A stretch of 64,000 nucleotides of DNA from Pectobacterium fontis (GCF_000803215.1 NZ_JSXC01000026.1:1-64000); one strand, 5' to 3'; shown: positions 27,977 to 37,908, counted from the first letter of the stretch. The notes: generated by a model not told the origin, from the sequence alone. A program made the numbers and translations.

Positions 27977-29173
27977 TTACATCCCCATCGGGGGGGCGGG
28001 ATGTGTAGAGGCGGCATCGCGTGATGGCGGGGTGACGACGACCAGCTCCCCGACGCTCAACCCCGAACGAATCTGAGTGCGCACGTTATCGTTGACACCC
28101 AGCGTCACCAGCCGCGATTCAACTTTCTTGTTCGCATTCAGCACCTGCACGTACCACATGCCATCGCGTGAGGTTAATGCGGTGGCTGGAATGACAATGG
28201 CATTTTTCACCGAAGACAGCAGAATATTCACCTGTGCCGTCATGGATATACGCAATACGCCATCGGGGTTTTTCACATCGAACTGACCGTTGTAATAGAT
28301 CGCTGTGCTGGAGGCTGAATTGGTGCTGCTTGCACTGGATGACGTCGTCGTTGAGTCCGTGTTGATGGAGTCTGGCGCAGGTTCAATCGAACTCAGCGTG
28401 GCTTCATAACGCTTATTGGGTTCGCCCAGAATACTGAACCACACGGGCATACCGATTTTTACCTTAACGACATCAGCTTCTGAGATTTTTACCTTGATGG
28501 TCATGGTGTCCAGATTGGCGACTTTGGCAATAGTCGGTGTCGTCTGGATCGCATTCACCGTCTGACCTGCCTCAACGGGAATCGCCACGACGGTGCCATC
28601 CATGGGGGCGCGAATTTGCGTGTATCCCAGATTAACCTTGGCAGTATTAACGGCGATCTGCGCCTGAGCGATCTGAGCGTCCAGCGCGTCGATATTGGCT
28701 CGGGTGGCGTCGAGCGTGGCTTTCGCACTATCATAATCCGCCTGCGCGCCAACGCCACGTTTCATCAACATTTGCTGACGTTGCCAGCCTAATTCGTTAT
28801 TACGCCATTCCGCCTGTTTGGCGGCGCGCTGAGCCAGAACATTTTTCAGCGCCGCTTCGCTATTCTTTAATGTGTCCTGCTGGGTGAGATCATCGATTTC
28901 GGCGATCAATTGCCCTGTTTTCACTTTATCGCCAAGTTTGACGTGCAGCGCTTTGATTTGTCCTGAAGCTTGTGAGCCGATGCTGACCTGTTTCTGTGCC
29001 TCAATGTTGCCGTCAGCGAGTACGGTCTGTTCGAGATTGGCAATCTCTGCGGCGGTGGTCATCGCATTTGGTGCAGGCGATGGTTTGTTGAAAAACAAAT
29101 ACGTCAATACAACAATGGCGATAAGTCCAAGCGCGATAGCCGTACGGCGTCGTGTAAAAAATCGAGGTTGCAT
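27977..29173 (-). CDS. macA: MacA-type periplasmic adaptor
   Basis: A 398-residue membrane-fusion protein with an N-terminal membrane anchor (residues 10-29, TAIALGLIAIVVLTYLFF), a lipoyl-like domain, an alpha-helical hairpin rich in Ala/Gln (residues about 95-180), and barrel and membrane-proximal domains. It links MacB to an outer-membrane channel and stimulates its ATPase. A serine/threonine-rich insertion near residues 285-300 (STTTSSSASSTNSASST) is longer than usual. The 247-base gap to the divergent response-regulator gene holds repeated GTAA motifs. Confidence 0.92.
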   Translation of the reverse strand: MQPRFFTRRRTAIALGLIAIVVLTYLFFNKPSPAPNAMTTAAEIANLEQTVLADGNIEAQKQVSIGSQASGQIKALHVKLGDKVKTGQLIAEIDDLTQQDTLKNSEAALKNVLAQRAAKQAEWRNNELGWQRQQMLMKRGVGAQADYDSAKATLDATRANIDALDAQIAQAQIAVNTAKVNLGYTQIRAPMDGTVVAIPVEAGQTVNAIQTTPTIAKVANLDTMTIKVKISEADVVKVKIGMPVWFSILGEPNKRYEATLSSIEPAPDSINTDSTTTSSSASSTNSASSTAIYYNGQFDVKNPDGVLRISMTAQVNILLSSVKNAIVIPATALTSRDGMWYVQVLNANKKVESRLVTLGVNDNVRTQIRSGLSVGELVVVTPPSRDAASTHPAPPMGM

Positions 29174-29228
29174 GAGGGGAAATCGTCCTTAAGGAATACA
29201 TCTGAACGGGCGTAAATAACGCAGGTGA

Positions 29229-29387
29229 GTAATTTACCCCGAGTCTGTAAAGGTAGCGGTAATCTTTGCTGCAAGAAATGGTAAGGATTCAGTAAATCTG
29301 GCTGCGAATATTAACGTTAGGCCTGAGAATACAGCATCTATACTCGCCATACGTTAAACCACATGTGGATTTTCCCGTAGCGGTAAT
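29229..29387. promoter_or_regulatory. GTAA-type direct repeats between macA and the two-component system
   Basis: Five GTAA motifs occur in one orientation at 29229, 29247, 29259, 29281 and 29292. An exact 11-base repeat, GTAGCGGTAAT, occurs at 29253-29263 and again at 29377-29387, just before the response-regulator gene. CpxR sites are GTAAA repeats spaced by five bases; the spacings here are 11-12 bases in two pairs, so the match is only partial. They may be sites for the adjacent Cpx-like response regulator. Confidence 0.4.
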
Positions 29388-29420
29388 GTCTTGGATATAC
29401 CCGATTAATGAGGACTGGGC

Positions 29421-30101
29421 ATGAATATTTTACTGGTCGATGATGACGTAGAATTGGGCGATATGCTCTGTGAGTATCTGAATGCGGAAGGGTTTTCAAC
29501 ATCCCGCGTGCTGACGGGCAAAGAGGGTGTCGATGGTGCGGTGTCGGGGGATTATACCGCGATAATCTTGGACGTTATGTTACCAGACATGAGTGGGATT
29601 GACGTGCTGCGCCAGATACGAAAAACCCAACAACTGCCCATCATTATGCTGACGGCGCGAGGCGACAATATCGACCGGGTTATCGGTCTGGAAATGGGCG
29701 CGGATGACTATATGCCTAAACCGTGTTATCCGCGTGAACTGGTGGCAAGGCTGCGGGCGGTGTTACGTCGCTATGACGATCAGCCGAGTACAAAACGGGA
29801 CGAAAGTCTGGCGGCCAGCGGCGATCTGGTATTGAACCCGGCAACGCGTATCAGTGAATGGCGCGGAACGCCGTTTGATTTGACGGCCTCTGAATTTAAT
29901 TTGCTGGAGCTGTTACTGCGTTTCCCTGAGCGGGTGGTATCAAAAGATGAACTGTCCGAAAAATGCCTGGGGCGTCGCCGTGAAGCCTATGATCGCAGCG
30001 TGGATGTACACATCAGCAATATTCGTCAGAAGCTCGCGGCATTACCGGGTAATGCGATGACGATTGAAACCGTGCGTAGTGTCGGATACCGGGTTCGCTG
30101 A
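29421..30101 (+). CDS. OmpR/CpxR-like response regulator
   Basis: A 226-residue two-domain regulator. The receiver has the acidic pair Asp8/Asp9, the phospho-acceptor Asp51 (IILDVMLPDMSG) and a conserved Lys in YMPKPCYPREL. The C-terminal winged helix runs from about residue 130 (FDLTASEFNLLELLLRFP, SVDVHISNIRQKLAA). The layout resembles CpxR, but the linker and several receiver positions differ and there is no cpxP nearby, so it is probably a paralogue. The stop codon overlaps the sensor start (ATGA). The macAB genes are divergent and are the obvious target. Confidence 0.92.
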   Translation: MNILLVDDDVELGDMLCEYLNAEGFSTSRVLTGKEGVDGAVSGDYTAIILDVMLPDMSGIDVLRQIRKTQQLPIIMLTARGDNIDRVIGLEMGADDYMPKPCYPRELVARLRAVLRRYDDQPSTKRDESLAASGDLVLNPATRISEWRGTPFDLTASEFNLLELLLRFPERVVSKDELSEKCLGRRREAYDRSVDVHISNIRQKLAALPGNAMTIETVRSVGYRVR

Positions 30102-31468
30102 TGATGATGCGTGGCAGGCTTTTCTGGAAAATATTACTGGGGTTCTGGCTGACGTTCCTCGTGATGTCCCAACTGCTGTGGCTGGCTTTTTCTTTTGACG
30201 GCGAGCGTCATAAGCCGCTGGAAGAGATCGTGGTGTCGCGCATGGCGACGCTGCAAACGGAGATAGTGGCTGCGGCGCTACAACACGGTGGCATGGGGGA
30301 ACTGAACGATGTGATGTCGCTGTTGCCGCAAAAGGAACAGCAATATATTTCCATTACCGAATCATTGTTGCCGCTGTCGGAGCAGGCATTGGTTTCTGCC
30401 CCGCAAAATACCTTGCTTGATGATGCTTTTATACCGGATAAACCCGGCGCACCGCGTGCCACTTATGTGATCAAGCAGGTCAGTGGTCCTGCCGGAAAGT
30501 GGTATCAGATACGTTACAACGCCGAACTGCTGCGCAGCGAGTTCCGTCCTCCTCGTCCGGTCGAGTTTCTTAACGTGCCCATGCCGTTTGTTATCATCGC
30601 GGGGCTGGGGGGATTGCTGTTTAGTTCGGTGCTGGCATGGAGTTTGGCACGTCCGTTGAATCAGATCCGTGCCGGTTTTGATCAGGTTGCGCAAGGGGAT
30701 CTGAAGGTGCGCCTGCTGCCGGTGATGCGTAAACGTCATGATGAAATTAGCGATGTCGCGCGCGATTTTGATTCCATGGTTGAACGGCTGGATAGTCTGG
30801 CCAGTGCGCGTGAACAGTTGCTGCATGATGTCTCGCATGAGCTACGCTCCCCTTTGGCGCGTTTGCAGCTCGCTATCGGGTTGATCAGGCAAAACCCGGA
30901 CAATATAGAGAATTCCTTGCAGCGTATCGAGCGTGAAGCACTGCTGATGGATAAGATGATTGGTGAACTGCTGACGCTATCGCGCACAGAGCATTCTGGC
31001 ATTGAGGAAGCCTATTTTGATTTGCTGGGGCTGGTGACGGCCGTGGTGAACGACGCGCGCTATGAAGCACAGCTTACTGGCGTTGAAATCCTGCTTGCGG
31101 CGGATGAGGACGAAGACTATACCGTCAAAGGCAATGCGGAACTGATGCGCAGGGCGGTCGATAATGTGATGCGCAACGCGCTACGTTTTTCAGCCCGCAA
31201 ACAGCAGGTTACCGTGTCGCTTACTGGCAATGAGCAGGAATGGATGATTCAGGTCGCCGATCAGGGACCTGGCGTAGAGAAAAGTAAGCTCTCCAGCATT
31301 TTCGATCCTTTCATTCGCGTTGATTCACCGCTGTCCGGCAAGGGCTATGGATTGGGACTGGCGATTGCCCGTAAAGTTGTGCTGGCGCATGGTGGGCATA
31401 TTGAGGCTGATAATCGCGAACCGTGCGGATTAGTGATTCGCCTGTGCGTACCGCGCTGGAAGGCCTGA
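30101..31468 (+). CDS. CpxA-like sensor histidine kinase
   Basis: A 455-residue inner-membrane sensor. The first membrane segment is about residues 9-30 and the second about 161-182, enclosing a periplasmic domain of roughly 130 residues. A HAMP linker follows (ARPLNQIRAGFDQVAQGDL), then the phospho-acceptor His246 (HDVSHELRSPL), the N box (NVMRNALRFS) and the G boxes (VADQGPGVE, GYGLGLAIARKVV). It should phosphorylate the preceding regulator, whose gene it overlaps by one base. The signal is unknown; linkage to MacAB suggests envelope-active peptides or drugs. Confidence 0.92.
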   Translation: MMMRGRLFWKILLGFWLTFLVMSQLLWLAFSFDGERHKPLEEIVVSRMATLQTEIVAAALQHGGMGELNDVMSLLPQKEQQYISITESLLPLSEQALVSAPQNTLLDDAFIPDKPGAPRATYVIKQVSGPAGKWYQIRYNAELLRSEFRPPRPVEFLNVPMPFVIIAGLGGLLFSSVLAWSLARPLNQIRAGFDQVAQGDLKVRLLPVMRKRHDEISDVARDFDSMVERLDSLASAREQLLHDVSHELRSPLARLQLAIGLIRQNPDNIENSLQRIEREALLMDKMIGELLTLSRTEHSGIEEAYFDLLGLVTAVVNDARYEAQLTGVEILLAADEDEDYTVKGNAELMRRAVDNVMRNALRFSARKQQVTVSLTGNEQEWMIQVADQGPGVEKSKLSSIFDPFIRVDSPLSGKGYGLGLAIARKVVLAHGGHIEADNREPCGLVIRLCVPRWKA

Positions 31469-31470
31469 AA

Positions 31471-31500
31471 CGAAAACGGCACCATCCTGGTGCCGTTTCG
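31471..31500. terminator. Strong hairpin between the sensor gene and crr
   Basis: A 10-bp stem (AACGGCACCA/TGGTGCCGTT) with a 3-base loop lies in the 64-base gap between convergent genes. Short uridine tracts (TTTC and TTTTC) on either side fit a bidirectional terminator. Confidence 0.65.
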
Positions 31501-31532
31501 TGCAAACGTAGTAAACCATCCGTAAGAAAGGC

Positions 31533-32042
31533 TTACTTTTTGATACGGATAACCGGTGTTTCACCGACAACAACCGTACCACTCAGTTTGGTCAATTCCT
31601 TGATTTCATCCATGTTGGAAATAACCACTGGTGTCAGAGTAGACTTCGCTTTTTCTTCCAGCAGAGCCAGGTCAAACTCGATAACGAGATCGCCTTTCTT
31701 CACGCGCTGGCCTTCTTCGGCGATACGCTTGAAGCCTTCGCCTTTCAATTCAACGGTATCAATACCAAAGTGCACAAACAGCTCAATGCCGCTGTCAGAC
31801 TCGATGGAAAACGCATGGTTGGTTTCAAAAATTTTACCGATAGTGCCGTCTACCGGTGCGACGATTTTATTACCCGTTGGTTTGATGGCAATGCCGTCGC
31901 CGACGATTTTCTCTGCAAACACGACATCGGGAACATCTTCAATATTGACGATTTCGCCGGACAGCGGGGCAATGATTTCGATGCTGCCAGCGTCTTTTTT
32001 GTCGTCAGAAACCAGAGATTTTAATTTATCGAACAAACCCAT
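31533..32042 (-). CDS. crr: PTS EIIA-Glc, central carbon regulator
   Basis: A 169-residue cytoplasmic phosphocarrier of the glucose PTS. His91 (ELFVHFGID) takes phosphate from HPr and His76 ([10 protein letters not shown]) assists. When phosphorylated it stimulates adenylate cyclase; when not it blocks other sugar permeases. The length is that of E. coli Crr. It is the last gene of ptsH-ptsI-crr, but is separated from ptsI by 149 bases that contain a palindromic repeat, whereas in E. coli the gap is much shorter. Confidence 0.98.
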   Translation of the reverse strand: MGLFDKLKSLVSDDKKDAGSIEIIAPLSGEIVNIEDVPDVVFAEKIVGDGIAIKPTGNKIVAPVDGTIGKIFETNHAFSIESDSGIELFVHFGIDTVELKGEGFKRIAEEGQRVKKGDLVIEFDLALLEEKAKSTLTPVVISNMDEIKELTKLSGTVVVGETPVIRIKK

Positions 32043-32072
32043 GATTCTCTCCTAAGCATTAATATTGGGCCA

Positions 32073-32186
32073 GCGTATACCCTAATCTTTCAAGTCGGTG
32101 TGGCATTAGCTTTCTTCGCTCCCCCGACTGCGACGATATCGCCTGTCGGGGATGCTGATTGCCACCTTGAAACCTATTAGGTAAAG
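32073..32186. repeat. Palindromic intergenic repeat between ptsI and crr
   Basis: An imperfect palindrome of about 110 bases fills the ptsI-crr gap. Outer arms read ACCCTAATCTTTCAAG on the left against ACCTAATAGGTTTCAAG as the complement of the right end; then GTGTGGCATTAGC against GTGGCAATCAGC; the centre is CCCCGAC (32122-32128 region) with GTCGGGG. This looks like an ERIC-like or small non-autonomous palindromic element of the kind scattered between genes in Pectobacterium, Serratia and Yersinia. In the pts transcript it would fold into a long hairpin. I have not seen a second copy in this window. Confidence 0.65.
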
Positions 32187-32191
32187 CAGAA

Positions 32192-33919
32192 TCAGCAGAG
32201 CGTTTTTTCTTTAATAAAGCGGCTCACCAAATTGCTTAACTCTTGTGCTGTCGGTTGAGCGAGTGCCTGCTCCGCCAGCGCCTTCGCATCTTCGTAATTC
32301 GCATTACGGATGATTTTCTTGATGCTCGGGATAGAGATCGCACTCATGCTGAATTCGTCCAGACCCATTCCCAATAACAGTAGTGTAGCACGTTCGTCAC
32401 CGGCGAGCTCACCACACATCCCTGTCCACTTGCCTTCGGCGTGGGACGCGTCAATAACCTGTTTAATCAGGGTCAGGACGGCAGGGGACATCGGGTTATA
32501 GAGATGAGAAATCAGCTCATTACCACGATCAACAGCAAGAGTATACTGGGTTAAGTCGTTTGTCCCAATACTAAAGAAGTCGACTTCTTTGGCTAAATGT
32601 GGCGCGATGGCAGCAGCGGCTGGCGTTTCTACCATCACACCGACTTCAATGCTTTCGTCAAAGGCTTTACCTTCGTCTCTCAACTGCGCTTTCAGCATTT
32701 CCAGTTCGGCTTTCAGCTCACGCACTTCTTCCACGGAAATAATCATCGGGAACATGATGCGCAGTTTGCCAAAGCTGGATGCGCGCAGAATAGCACGCAA
32801 CTGGGCGTGCAGGATTTCTTTACGATCCAGACAGATACGGATAGCACGCCAGCCAAGGAACGGGTTCTCTTCCTTCGGCAGGTTCATGTAAGGCAGATCT
32901 TTGTCGCCGCCGATATCCATGGTACGGACGATAACCGCCTGAGCGCCAACGGCTTCGGCCACCGCCTTATACGCCTGGAACTGCTCTTCTTCGGTAGGCA
33001 GCGAATCACGATCCATAAACAGGAACTCGGTACGATACAGGCCGACGCCTTCTGCACCATTACGCTCAGCGCCTGCGACATCACGCACGGTGCCGATGTT
33101 GGCGCAGACCTCAACCTGATGACCATCCAGCGTGATAGCGGGGAGATCTTTCAATTTCGCCAGTTCATGCTTTTCAGCGTTGTACTGCTGCTGAATGGCT
33201 TTTAATTCTTCAATTTTTTCTGTGGTCGGGTTCTGATAGATCTGGTTGTTTACGGCATCCAGAATCAGATAGTCACCGTTTTTGACTTGTTGCGTCACAT
33301 TGGTCGTGCCGACGATCGCAGGCAGTTCCAGTGAGCGAGCCATAATGGACGTGTGAGATGTGCGGCCACCGAGATCGGTAATGAAACCTAACACTTTATC
33401 CAGATTTAACTGCGCGGTTTCTGACGGCGTCAGATCCGTGGCGACCAGAATGACTTCATCCTGAATATCACCCAGATCGACAATAGTCATATTGAGAATG
33501 TTTCTTAGCAAACGTTTCCCAATATCGCGCATGTCTGCTGCGCGCTCTTTCAGATATTCATCATCAAGTTCTTCCAAGGCTTTGGCTTGGTTTTCAATGA
33601 CGGAAAACGCAGCGGCGTCGGCTGAAGCATGTTCATCTTTAATCAGGGCTATGATTTCCTGCTCGAACTCTTCATCTTCCAGCAACATGATGTGCCCTTC
33701 GAAGATGGCTTCTTTCTCTGCGCCCAGCGTCTCACCCGCTTTCTTCTTGATCGCTTCCAACTGTGCGGATGCTTTGGAACGGCCAGTCAGAAAACGTTCA
33801 ATTTCCTGTTCCACCTGATCCGCAGAGATTTTTTTCCGGTTGATGATAATCTCATCTTCTTTCAGTAACAGTGCCTTACCAAAAGCAATCCCCGGTGATA
33901 CTAATATGCCTGAAATCAT
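32192..33919 (-). CDS. ptsI: PTS enzyme I
   Basis: A 575-residue cytoplasmic enzyme that starts all PTS phosphorelays by moving phosphate from phosphoenolpyruvate to HPr. The phospho-histidine is His189 in [14 protein letters not shown]. The C-terminal domain has the PEP-binding signature around [19 protein letters not shown] and the catalytic cysteine in [10 protein letters not shown]. The length equals E. coli enzyme I. It follows ptsH by 46 bases. It supplies phosphate to crr here and probably to the sorbitol-type EIIA at 1727-2095. Confidence 0.99.
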   Translation of the reverse strand: MISGILVSPGIAFGKALLLKEDEIIINRKKISADQVEQEIERFLTGRSKASAQLEAIKKKAGETLGAEKEAIFEGHIMLLEDEEFEQEIIALIKDEHASADAAAFSVIENQAKALEELDDEYLKERAADMRDIGKRLLRNILNMTIVDLGDIQDEVILVATDLTPSETAQLNLDKVLGFITDLGGRTSHTSIMARSLELPAIVGTTNVTQQVKNGDYLILDAVNNQIYQNPTTEKIEELKAIQQQYNAEKHELAKLKDLPAITLDGHQVEVCANIGTVRDVAGAERNGAEGVGLYRTEFLFMDRDSLPTEEEQFQAYKAVAEAVGAQAVIVRTMDIGGDKDLPYMNLPKEENPFLGWRAIRICLDRKEILHAQLRAILRASSFGKLRIMFPMIISVEEVRELKAELEMLKAQLRDEGKAFDESIEVGVMVETPAAAAIAPHLAKEVDFFSIGTNDLTQYTLAVDRGNELISHLYNPMSPAVLTLIKQVIDASHAEGKWTGMCGELAGDERATLLLLGMGLDEFSMSAISIPSIKKIIRNANYEDAKALAEQALAQPTAQELSNLVSRFIKEKTLC

Positions 33920-33965
33920 AACCCTACCTTACTCGATTCTGATGTTCACTAAAAAGACCCGTTGC

Positions 33966-34223
33966 TTACTCGAGCTCGGCCATCAGCTTAACCAGATGTT
34001 CAACTGCTTTTTGTTCGTCTTCGCCTTCCGCAGCGATAGTAACCACAGTTCCTTGTGTTAAGCCGAGTGTTTGTAATTTGAACAGGCTCTTGGCGCTAGC
34101 GCTCTTGCCGTTGGACGTCACAGTGATTTCTGAAGTGAAGCCTTTCGCTTCTTTGACGAACTGAGCAGCGGGACGAGTGTGCAGGCCATTCGGTGCGGTG
34201 ATAGTCACTTCTTGCTGGAACAT
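33966..34223 (-). CDS. ptsH: PTS phosphocarrier HPr
   Basis: An 85-residue phosphocarrier. His15 (NGLHTRPAA) accepts phosphate from enzyme I, and [15 protein letters not shown] contains the conserved Ser46 region. It passes phosphate to all EIIA proteins. First gene of the pts operon; its leader carries an inverted repeat and, further upstream, a likely Mlc operator. Confidence 0.99.
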   Translation of the reverse strand: MFQQEVTITAPNGLHTRPAAQFVKEAKGFTSEITVTSNGKSASAKSLFKLQTLGLTQGTVVTIAAEGEDEQKAVEHLVKLMAELE

Positions 34224-34263
34224 GCTTTTTCCCCAACTTATGGATTAGATTAATGTTGTGGAA

Positions 34264-34293
34264 CTAAAGTTTAGTCGATTCACTAAACTTTAG
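34264..34293 (-). promoter_or_regulatory. 11-bp inverted repeat in the ptsH leader
   Basis: CTAAAGTTTAG (34264-34274) and its exact complement CTAAACTTTAG (34283-34293) are separated by 8 bases, about 40-70 bases upstream of the ptsH start. It could be an operator or a leader-RNA hairpin. I do not recognise it as a known Mlc, Cra or CRP site. Confidence 0.5.
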
Positions 34294-34494
34294 CCTGTTT
34301 GGTTAGCTCCTGATCTATGTTACAGGGGCGAACCACGATGCGACAAGAAAACCGTCAAAGGTATTTCCTGAATAAAATACCATCAAACACCGCAGATCCC
34401 GCCACCCATTATCTTAACCTCGGTCGCAAAACGGCGATGTGGGCTATTATGCGCAGGACAAAAAAAATCTGATGAGACGCGGTATGTGCCGGAT

Positions 34495-34519
34495 ATTAAT
34501 TTCACGCATCAAAATAATT
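34495..34519 (-). promoter_or_regulatory. Probable Mlc operator of ptsHI-crr
   Basis: On the minus strand the stretch contains TTATTTTGATGCGTGAAATT, close to the Mlc operator of the E. coli ptsH P0 promoter as I remember it. It lies about 270-295 bases before ptsH. Mlc represses the pts operon until glucose transport draws it to the membrane. Confidence 0.5.
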
Positions 34520-34588
34520 GTTCGGTTAAATACTAAACCTGATGCAGAAAAGCAATCCGTATGTGGTGGAAAGTTTGAACTGTGCCAC

Positions 34589-34616
34589 AAAAAAGCACCT
34601 AAATAGGTGCTTTTTT
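34589..34616. terminator. Strong terminator downstream of cysK
   Basis: AAAAAAGCACCTA pairs with TAGGTGCTTTTTT over 13 bases with a very short loop; A and T tracts on both sides make it bidirectional. It lies 40 bases after the cysK stop. Confidence 0.85.
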
Positions 34617-34655
34617 AACACATCGCTCGCTTTTTGTACGAGCACGGGCGGGAAG

Positions 34656-35624
34656 TTATTGTTGCAGTTCCTGCTCGGTAAACAGGTCGGCAAAGAGTGC
34701 CGTGCTGAGGTAGCGCTCGCCAGAAGAAGGCAGAATCACAACGATAGTTTTTCCTTCAAATTCTTTTTCTTTGAGCAAATTCAGCGCGGCAGCAACGGCG
34801 GCACCGGAAGAAATACCCGCCAGAATGCCTTCTTCTTCCATCAAACGGCGTGCGGTACTGATCGCTTCTTCATTGGTAACTTTTTCTACGCGGTCAATCA
34901 GTTTCAGATCCAGGTTACCCGGAATAAAACCCGCACCAATGCCCTGAATCTTATGTGGACCCGGTTTTAGCTCTTCCCCAGCCAGTGCCTGAGTGATCAC
35001 CGGTGAATCGGTTGGTTCAACCGCCACGCTGATGATGGCCTTGCCTTTGGTGTTTTTGATGTAGCGGCTAACGCCAGTCAGCGTACCGCCTGTACCCACG
35101 CCAGAGATAAAGACATCAACTTGACCGTCCGTATCTTCCCAGATTTCAGGGCCGGTGGTTTTTTCGTGAATCTCTGGGTTAGCTGGGTTGCTGAATTGCT
35201 GTAACAGCAGATAGCGGCTTGGATCGCTGGCGACAATCTCTTCGGCCTTGGCGATCGCGCCCTTCATGCCTTTGGCACCTTCGGTCAGTACCAGATTGGC
35301 ACCCAGCGCTTTCAGCAGTTTACGGCGCTCGATGCTCATGGTTTCAGGCATGGTCAGCGTGAGTTTATAACCGCGAGCGGCGGCGACATAAGCCAAGGCA
35401 ATCCCGGTGTTTCCGCTAGTAGGCTCGACCAGCTCAATCCCCGGTTTGAGAACGCCGCGCTTTTCTGCATCCCAAATCAGGTTGGAGCCGATACGGCATT
35501 TTACGCTAAAGCTAGGGTTGCGGGATTCCACTTTAGCCAGAATGCGTCCGTTGCCGATACGGTTCAGGCGAACCAACGGCGTATGGCCGATTGTGAAAGA
35601 ATTGTCTTCGTAGATCTTGCTCAT
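34656..35624 (-). CDS. cysK: Cysteine synthase A
   Basis: A 322-residue PLP enzyme that makes cysteine from O-acetylserine and sulfide. The PLP lysine is Lys42 (SFSVKCRIG), the substrate loop is PTSGNTGIA and the PLP phosphate loop is [10 protein letters not shown]. Length and sequence match E. coli CysK (323), including the CysE-binding pocket region. It lies 161 bases from the cysZ stop on the same strand, the order known in E. coli, and has its own terminator. Confidence 0.98.
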   Translation of the reverse strand: MSKIYEDNSFTIGHTPLVRLNRIGNGRILAKVESRNPSFSVKCRIGSNLIWDAEKRGVLKPGIELVEPTSGNTGIALAYVAAARGYKLTLTMPETMSIERRKLLKALGANLVLTEGAKGMKGAIAKAEEIVASDPSRYLLLQQFSNPANPEIHEKTTGPEIWEDTDGQVDVFISGVGTGGTLTGVSRYIKNTKGKAIISVAVEPTDSPVITQALAGEELKPGPHKIQGIGAGFIPGNLDLKLIDRVEKVTNEEAISTARRLMEEEGILAGISSGAAVAAALNLLKEKEFEGKTIVVILPSSGERYLSTALFADLFTEQELQQ

Positions 35625-35785
35625 AGCCTGTCCTTATAACTGTATGAAATTTTTGCGAACATAGAGAGAATACCCGTTCAGACTTTTCAGTGAAGTAAAG
35701 AATTGCTATATCGTTATGTTCTTAAGAAATATCTTTTCATTACAATAGACAGCACTGGCTGTGATGAGCCAGTGCGCATCACTTT

Positions 35786-36616
35786 TTATGGCGCTTTTTT
35801 CGGTAATGTGGCGGATAAATCCCGATAACGATCCACCCATAGCTGCGTTGCGCCACACACCGCGACGGGCATGATGACCAGATTCAAAAAAGGCACCAGC
35901 GTAAACAGGCTGACCAGTGCGCCAAACTGCATATTGTCGACCTTGTGGCGACGTAATGCCTGCCGCATCGTCGCAAATCCCACTTTGTGGTTATCAAAAG
36001 GATAATCGCAATACTGGATGGCCAGCATCCAGGCACTGAACAGGAACCACAAAAGTGGGGCGACAGTCTGCCCGATGCCGGGAACGAAATAGAGCAGCAG
36101 TAGCACAATCGCGCGGGGTAAATAGTACGCCAGTTTTTGAACCTCCCGTTTCATGATTCGCGGGATGTCTTTGGCGATATCCAGTATGCCGCTGTCTGGC
36201 GGTGTTTGCCCCGTTAATCTGGCTTCTAGCTGCTCTGACAATAAGCCATTAAACGGCGCGGCAATAAAGTTAGCGAGAGTGCTGAATAGGTAGCTGAAGA
36301 CCAGTAAGATGGAGAGTACGGCGAGTGGCCAAATGAGGTAGCTGAGCCATTGCAGCCAGTCTGGAATATGGCCCATAATCTGAGGGATCCAGTCATTCAG
36401 TTGGGTGAAAAGCCACCAAAAAGCGCCGCCCATCAGCATGATATTCACGAGTAAAGGAAAAATAACAAAACGCCGGATGCCAGGCAGTGAGATCAGGCGC
36501 CATCCGGAAAGAAAATAGTATATGCCGTTGCGGGTCTGTTCTCTGGTATGACCGTAAGCGGTTTTTTCGGAAGAGGATGGTTTTTCTGAAGACATAGTGC
36601 CGATATACTCAGTCAT
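35786..36616 (-). CDS. cysZ: Sulfate transporter CysZ
   Basis: A 276-residue inner-membrane sulfate permease with four or more hydrophobic helices. [38 protein letters not shown] and [11 protein letters not shown] match the family. It supplies sulfate to the cysteine pathway that ends in the adjacent cysK. The N-terminal 30 residues are hydrophilic and poorly conserved; the ATG at 36595 is a possible alternative start, since neither candidate has a strong ribosome-binding sequence. Divergent from zipA, as in E. coli. Confidence 0.93.
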   Translation of the reverse strand: MTEYIGTMSSEKPSSSEKTAYGHTREQTRNGIYYFLSGWRLISLPGIRRFVIFPLLVNIMLMGGAFWWLFTQLNDWIPQIMGHIPDWLQWLSYLIWPLAVLSILLVFSYLFSTLANFIAAPFNGLLSEQLEARLTGQTPPDSGILDIAKDIPRIMKREVQKLAYYLPRAIVLLLLYFVPGIGQTVAPLLWFLFSAWMLAIQYCDYPFDNHKVGFATMRQALRRHKVDNMQFGALVSLFTLVPFLNLVIMPVAVCGATQLWVDRYRDLSATLPKKAP

Positions 36617-36819
36617 TTATTTGTCAGGGCATCATATCGGGATGATCTTATGCTGACTAGTCCATGTTTGCATGAAAAAGCAGCAAGAAAGTGCGTTGTA
36701 TCTATCTTTATTGTCATAAAGTCGCGTGCAGACTTGCACTTGTGTACTCAGGCAAATAGAGTTAGTAGTATAAGTATTTGCCGTGGTGGCAATGTATTGT
36801 TCGAACAATTGGGATAGCA

Positions 36820-37800
36820 ATGATGCAGGACTTGCGTCTGATATTAATCGTTGTTGGCGCGATCGCTATAATAGCGCTTTTACTGCACGGCTTGTGGACC
36901 AGCCGGAAAGAACGCTCGTCCCTTTTTCGTGACCGCCCCGTTAAGCGTGCAAAGAAAGCGCGTGGTGAAACGTCGCTTGACGATCTGGATGAAGGGGTTG
37001 GCGAGGTTCGCGTGAAGGGGGCTCGTCCACAGCAGAATGAGCCTTCGTTTGACAACGCTTCATTTGATAACCACTACAGCCCATCGGAAGAGCGTCGCCC
37101 AGAGGCAAGATCGCCGTTTGAGCAGATGTCCCCTGTCTCTTCTTACGACCCTTTATTGGATGACGCTACGCCGTTGGATTCTCCGCGTGCGCCAGTGCGT
37201 GACGCGGCTAACCCGCAGGTGGTCGCCCCCAGAGAAGCTCCTGTTTCTGAGCCGAGTATTGGCGTTCCGCGTGAATCGTTTGCGCAGCCGCAGCCTGTTG
37301 CGCACTCGCTGCATGAGAAAGTTCAGCCTGCGCCTGCCCAGCCTCAGCAACCGACTGAACCTGTCGAGCCTGTTGCGGCAAAAGAAGCGGTTCTGGTTCT
37401 ACATGTCGTGGCGCATCAGGGCGGTGTCATCGGGGGTGAACTGTTGTTACAAAGCCTGCTTCAGGCTGGTTTCCAGTTTGGTGAAATGAACATTTTCCAT
37501 CGTCATGTGAACCCCGCTGGCGCTGGCCCTGTGTTGTTCAGTCTGGCGAATATGGTCAAACCCGGTTCGTTTAATGTGGACGCGATGTCCGAATTTTCAA
37601 CGCCCGGCGTGTCCATTTTCATGATGGTGCCGTCTTATGGTGATGCCAGTCAGAACTTTAAGTTGATGCTACAGTCTGCGCAGCGTATTGCTGACGATGT
37701 TGGCGGTGTGGTGCAGGATGATGAGCGCCGCATGATGACGCCGCAGAAGGTTGAATCCTACAAAGCCCGCATTCGTGATGTGCTGAAAGCCAACGCTTGA
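36820..37800 (+). CDS. zipA: Cell-division protein ZipA
   Basis: A 326-residue membrane-tethered division protein. Residues 5-22 are the N-terminal anchor ([18 protein letters not shown]), then basic and Pro/Gln-rich linkers to about residue 190, then the C-terminal FtsZ-binding domain ([19 protein letters not shown] to the end). It fastens the FtsZ ring to the inner membrane. The start gives [10 protein letters not shown] as in E. coli; the frame is open for 14 codons upstream. A terminator follows directly. In E. coli ligA is next; here it is not. Confidence 0.96.
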   Translation: MMQDLRLILIVVGAIAIIALLLHGLWTSRKERSSLFRDRPVKRAKKARGETSLDDLDEGVGEVRVKGARPQQNEPSFDNASFDNHYSPSEERRPEARSPFEQMSPVSSYDPLLDDATPLDSPRAPVRDAANPQVVAPREAPVSEPSIGVPRESFAQPQPVAHSLHEKVQPAPAQPQQPTEPVEPVAAKEAVLVLHVVAHQGGVIGGELLLQSLLQAGFQFGEMNIFHRHVNPAGAGPVLFSLANMVKPGSFNVDAMSEFSTPGVSIFMMVPSYGDASQNFKLMLQSAQRIADDVGGVVQDDERRMMTPQKVESYKARIRDVLKANA

Positions 37801-37829
37801 TAGCATAACGTTTGTGAATGTGGTTGGTG

Positions 37830-37858
37830 AAAAAGCCTCCGTTAATGGAGGCTTTTTT
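37830..37858 (+). terminator. Intrinsic terminator of zipA
   Basis: AAAAAGCCTCC pairs with GGAGGCTTTTT over 11 bases with a 6-base loop, followed by further T residues, 30 bases after the zipA stop. Confidence 0.88.
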
Positions 37859-37908
37859 ATTTCTTCCAATCGGTCATGATATGAAAAGGCAAGAAAAGGT
37901 GACGCGTT

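Noticed and set aside
29421-31468. The housekeeping cpxR-cpxA pair
   Set aside because: No cpxP is divergent from it, and the sequences diverge from CpxR/CpxA in the receiver and the sensor domain; a paralogue is more likely.
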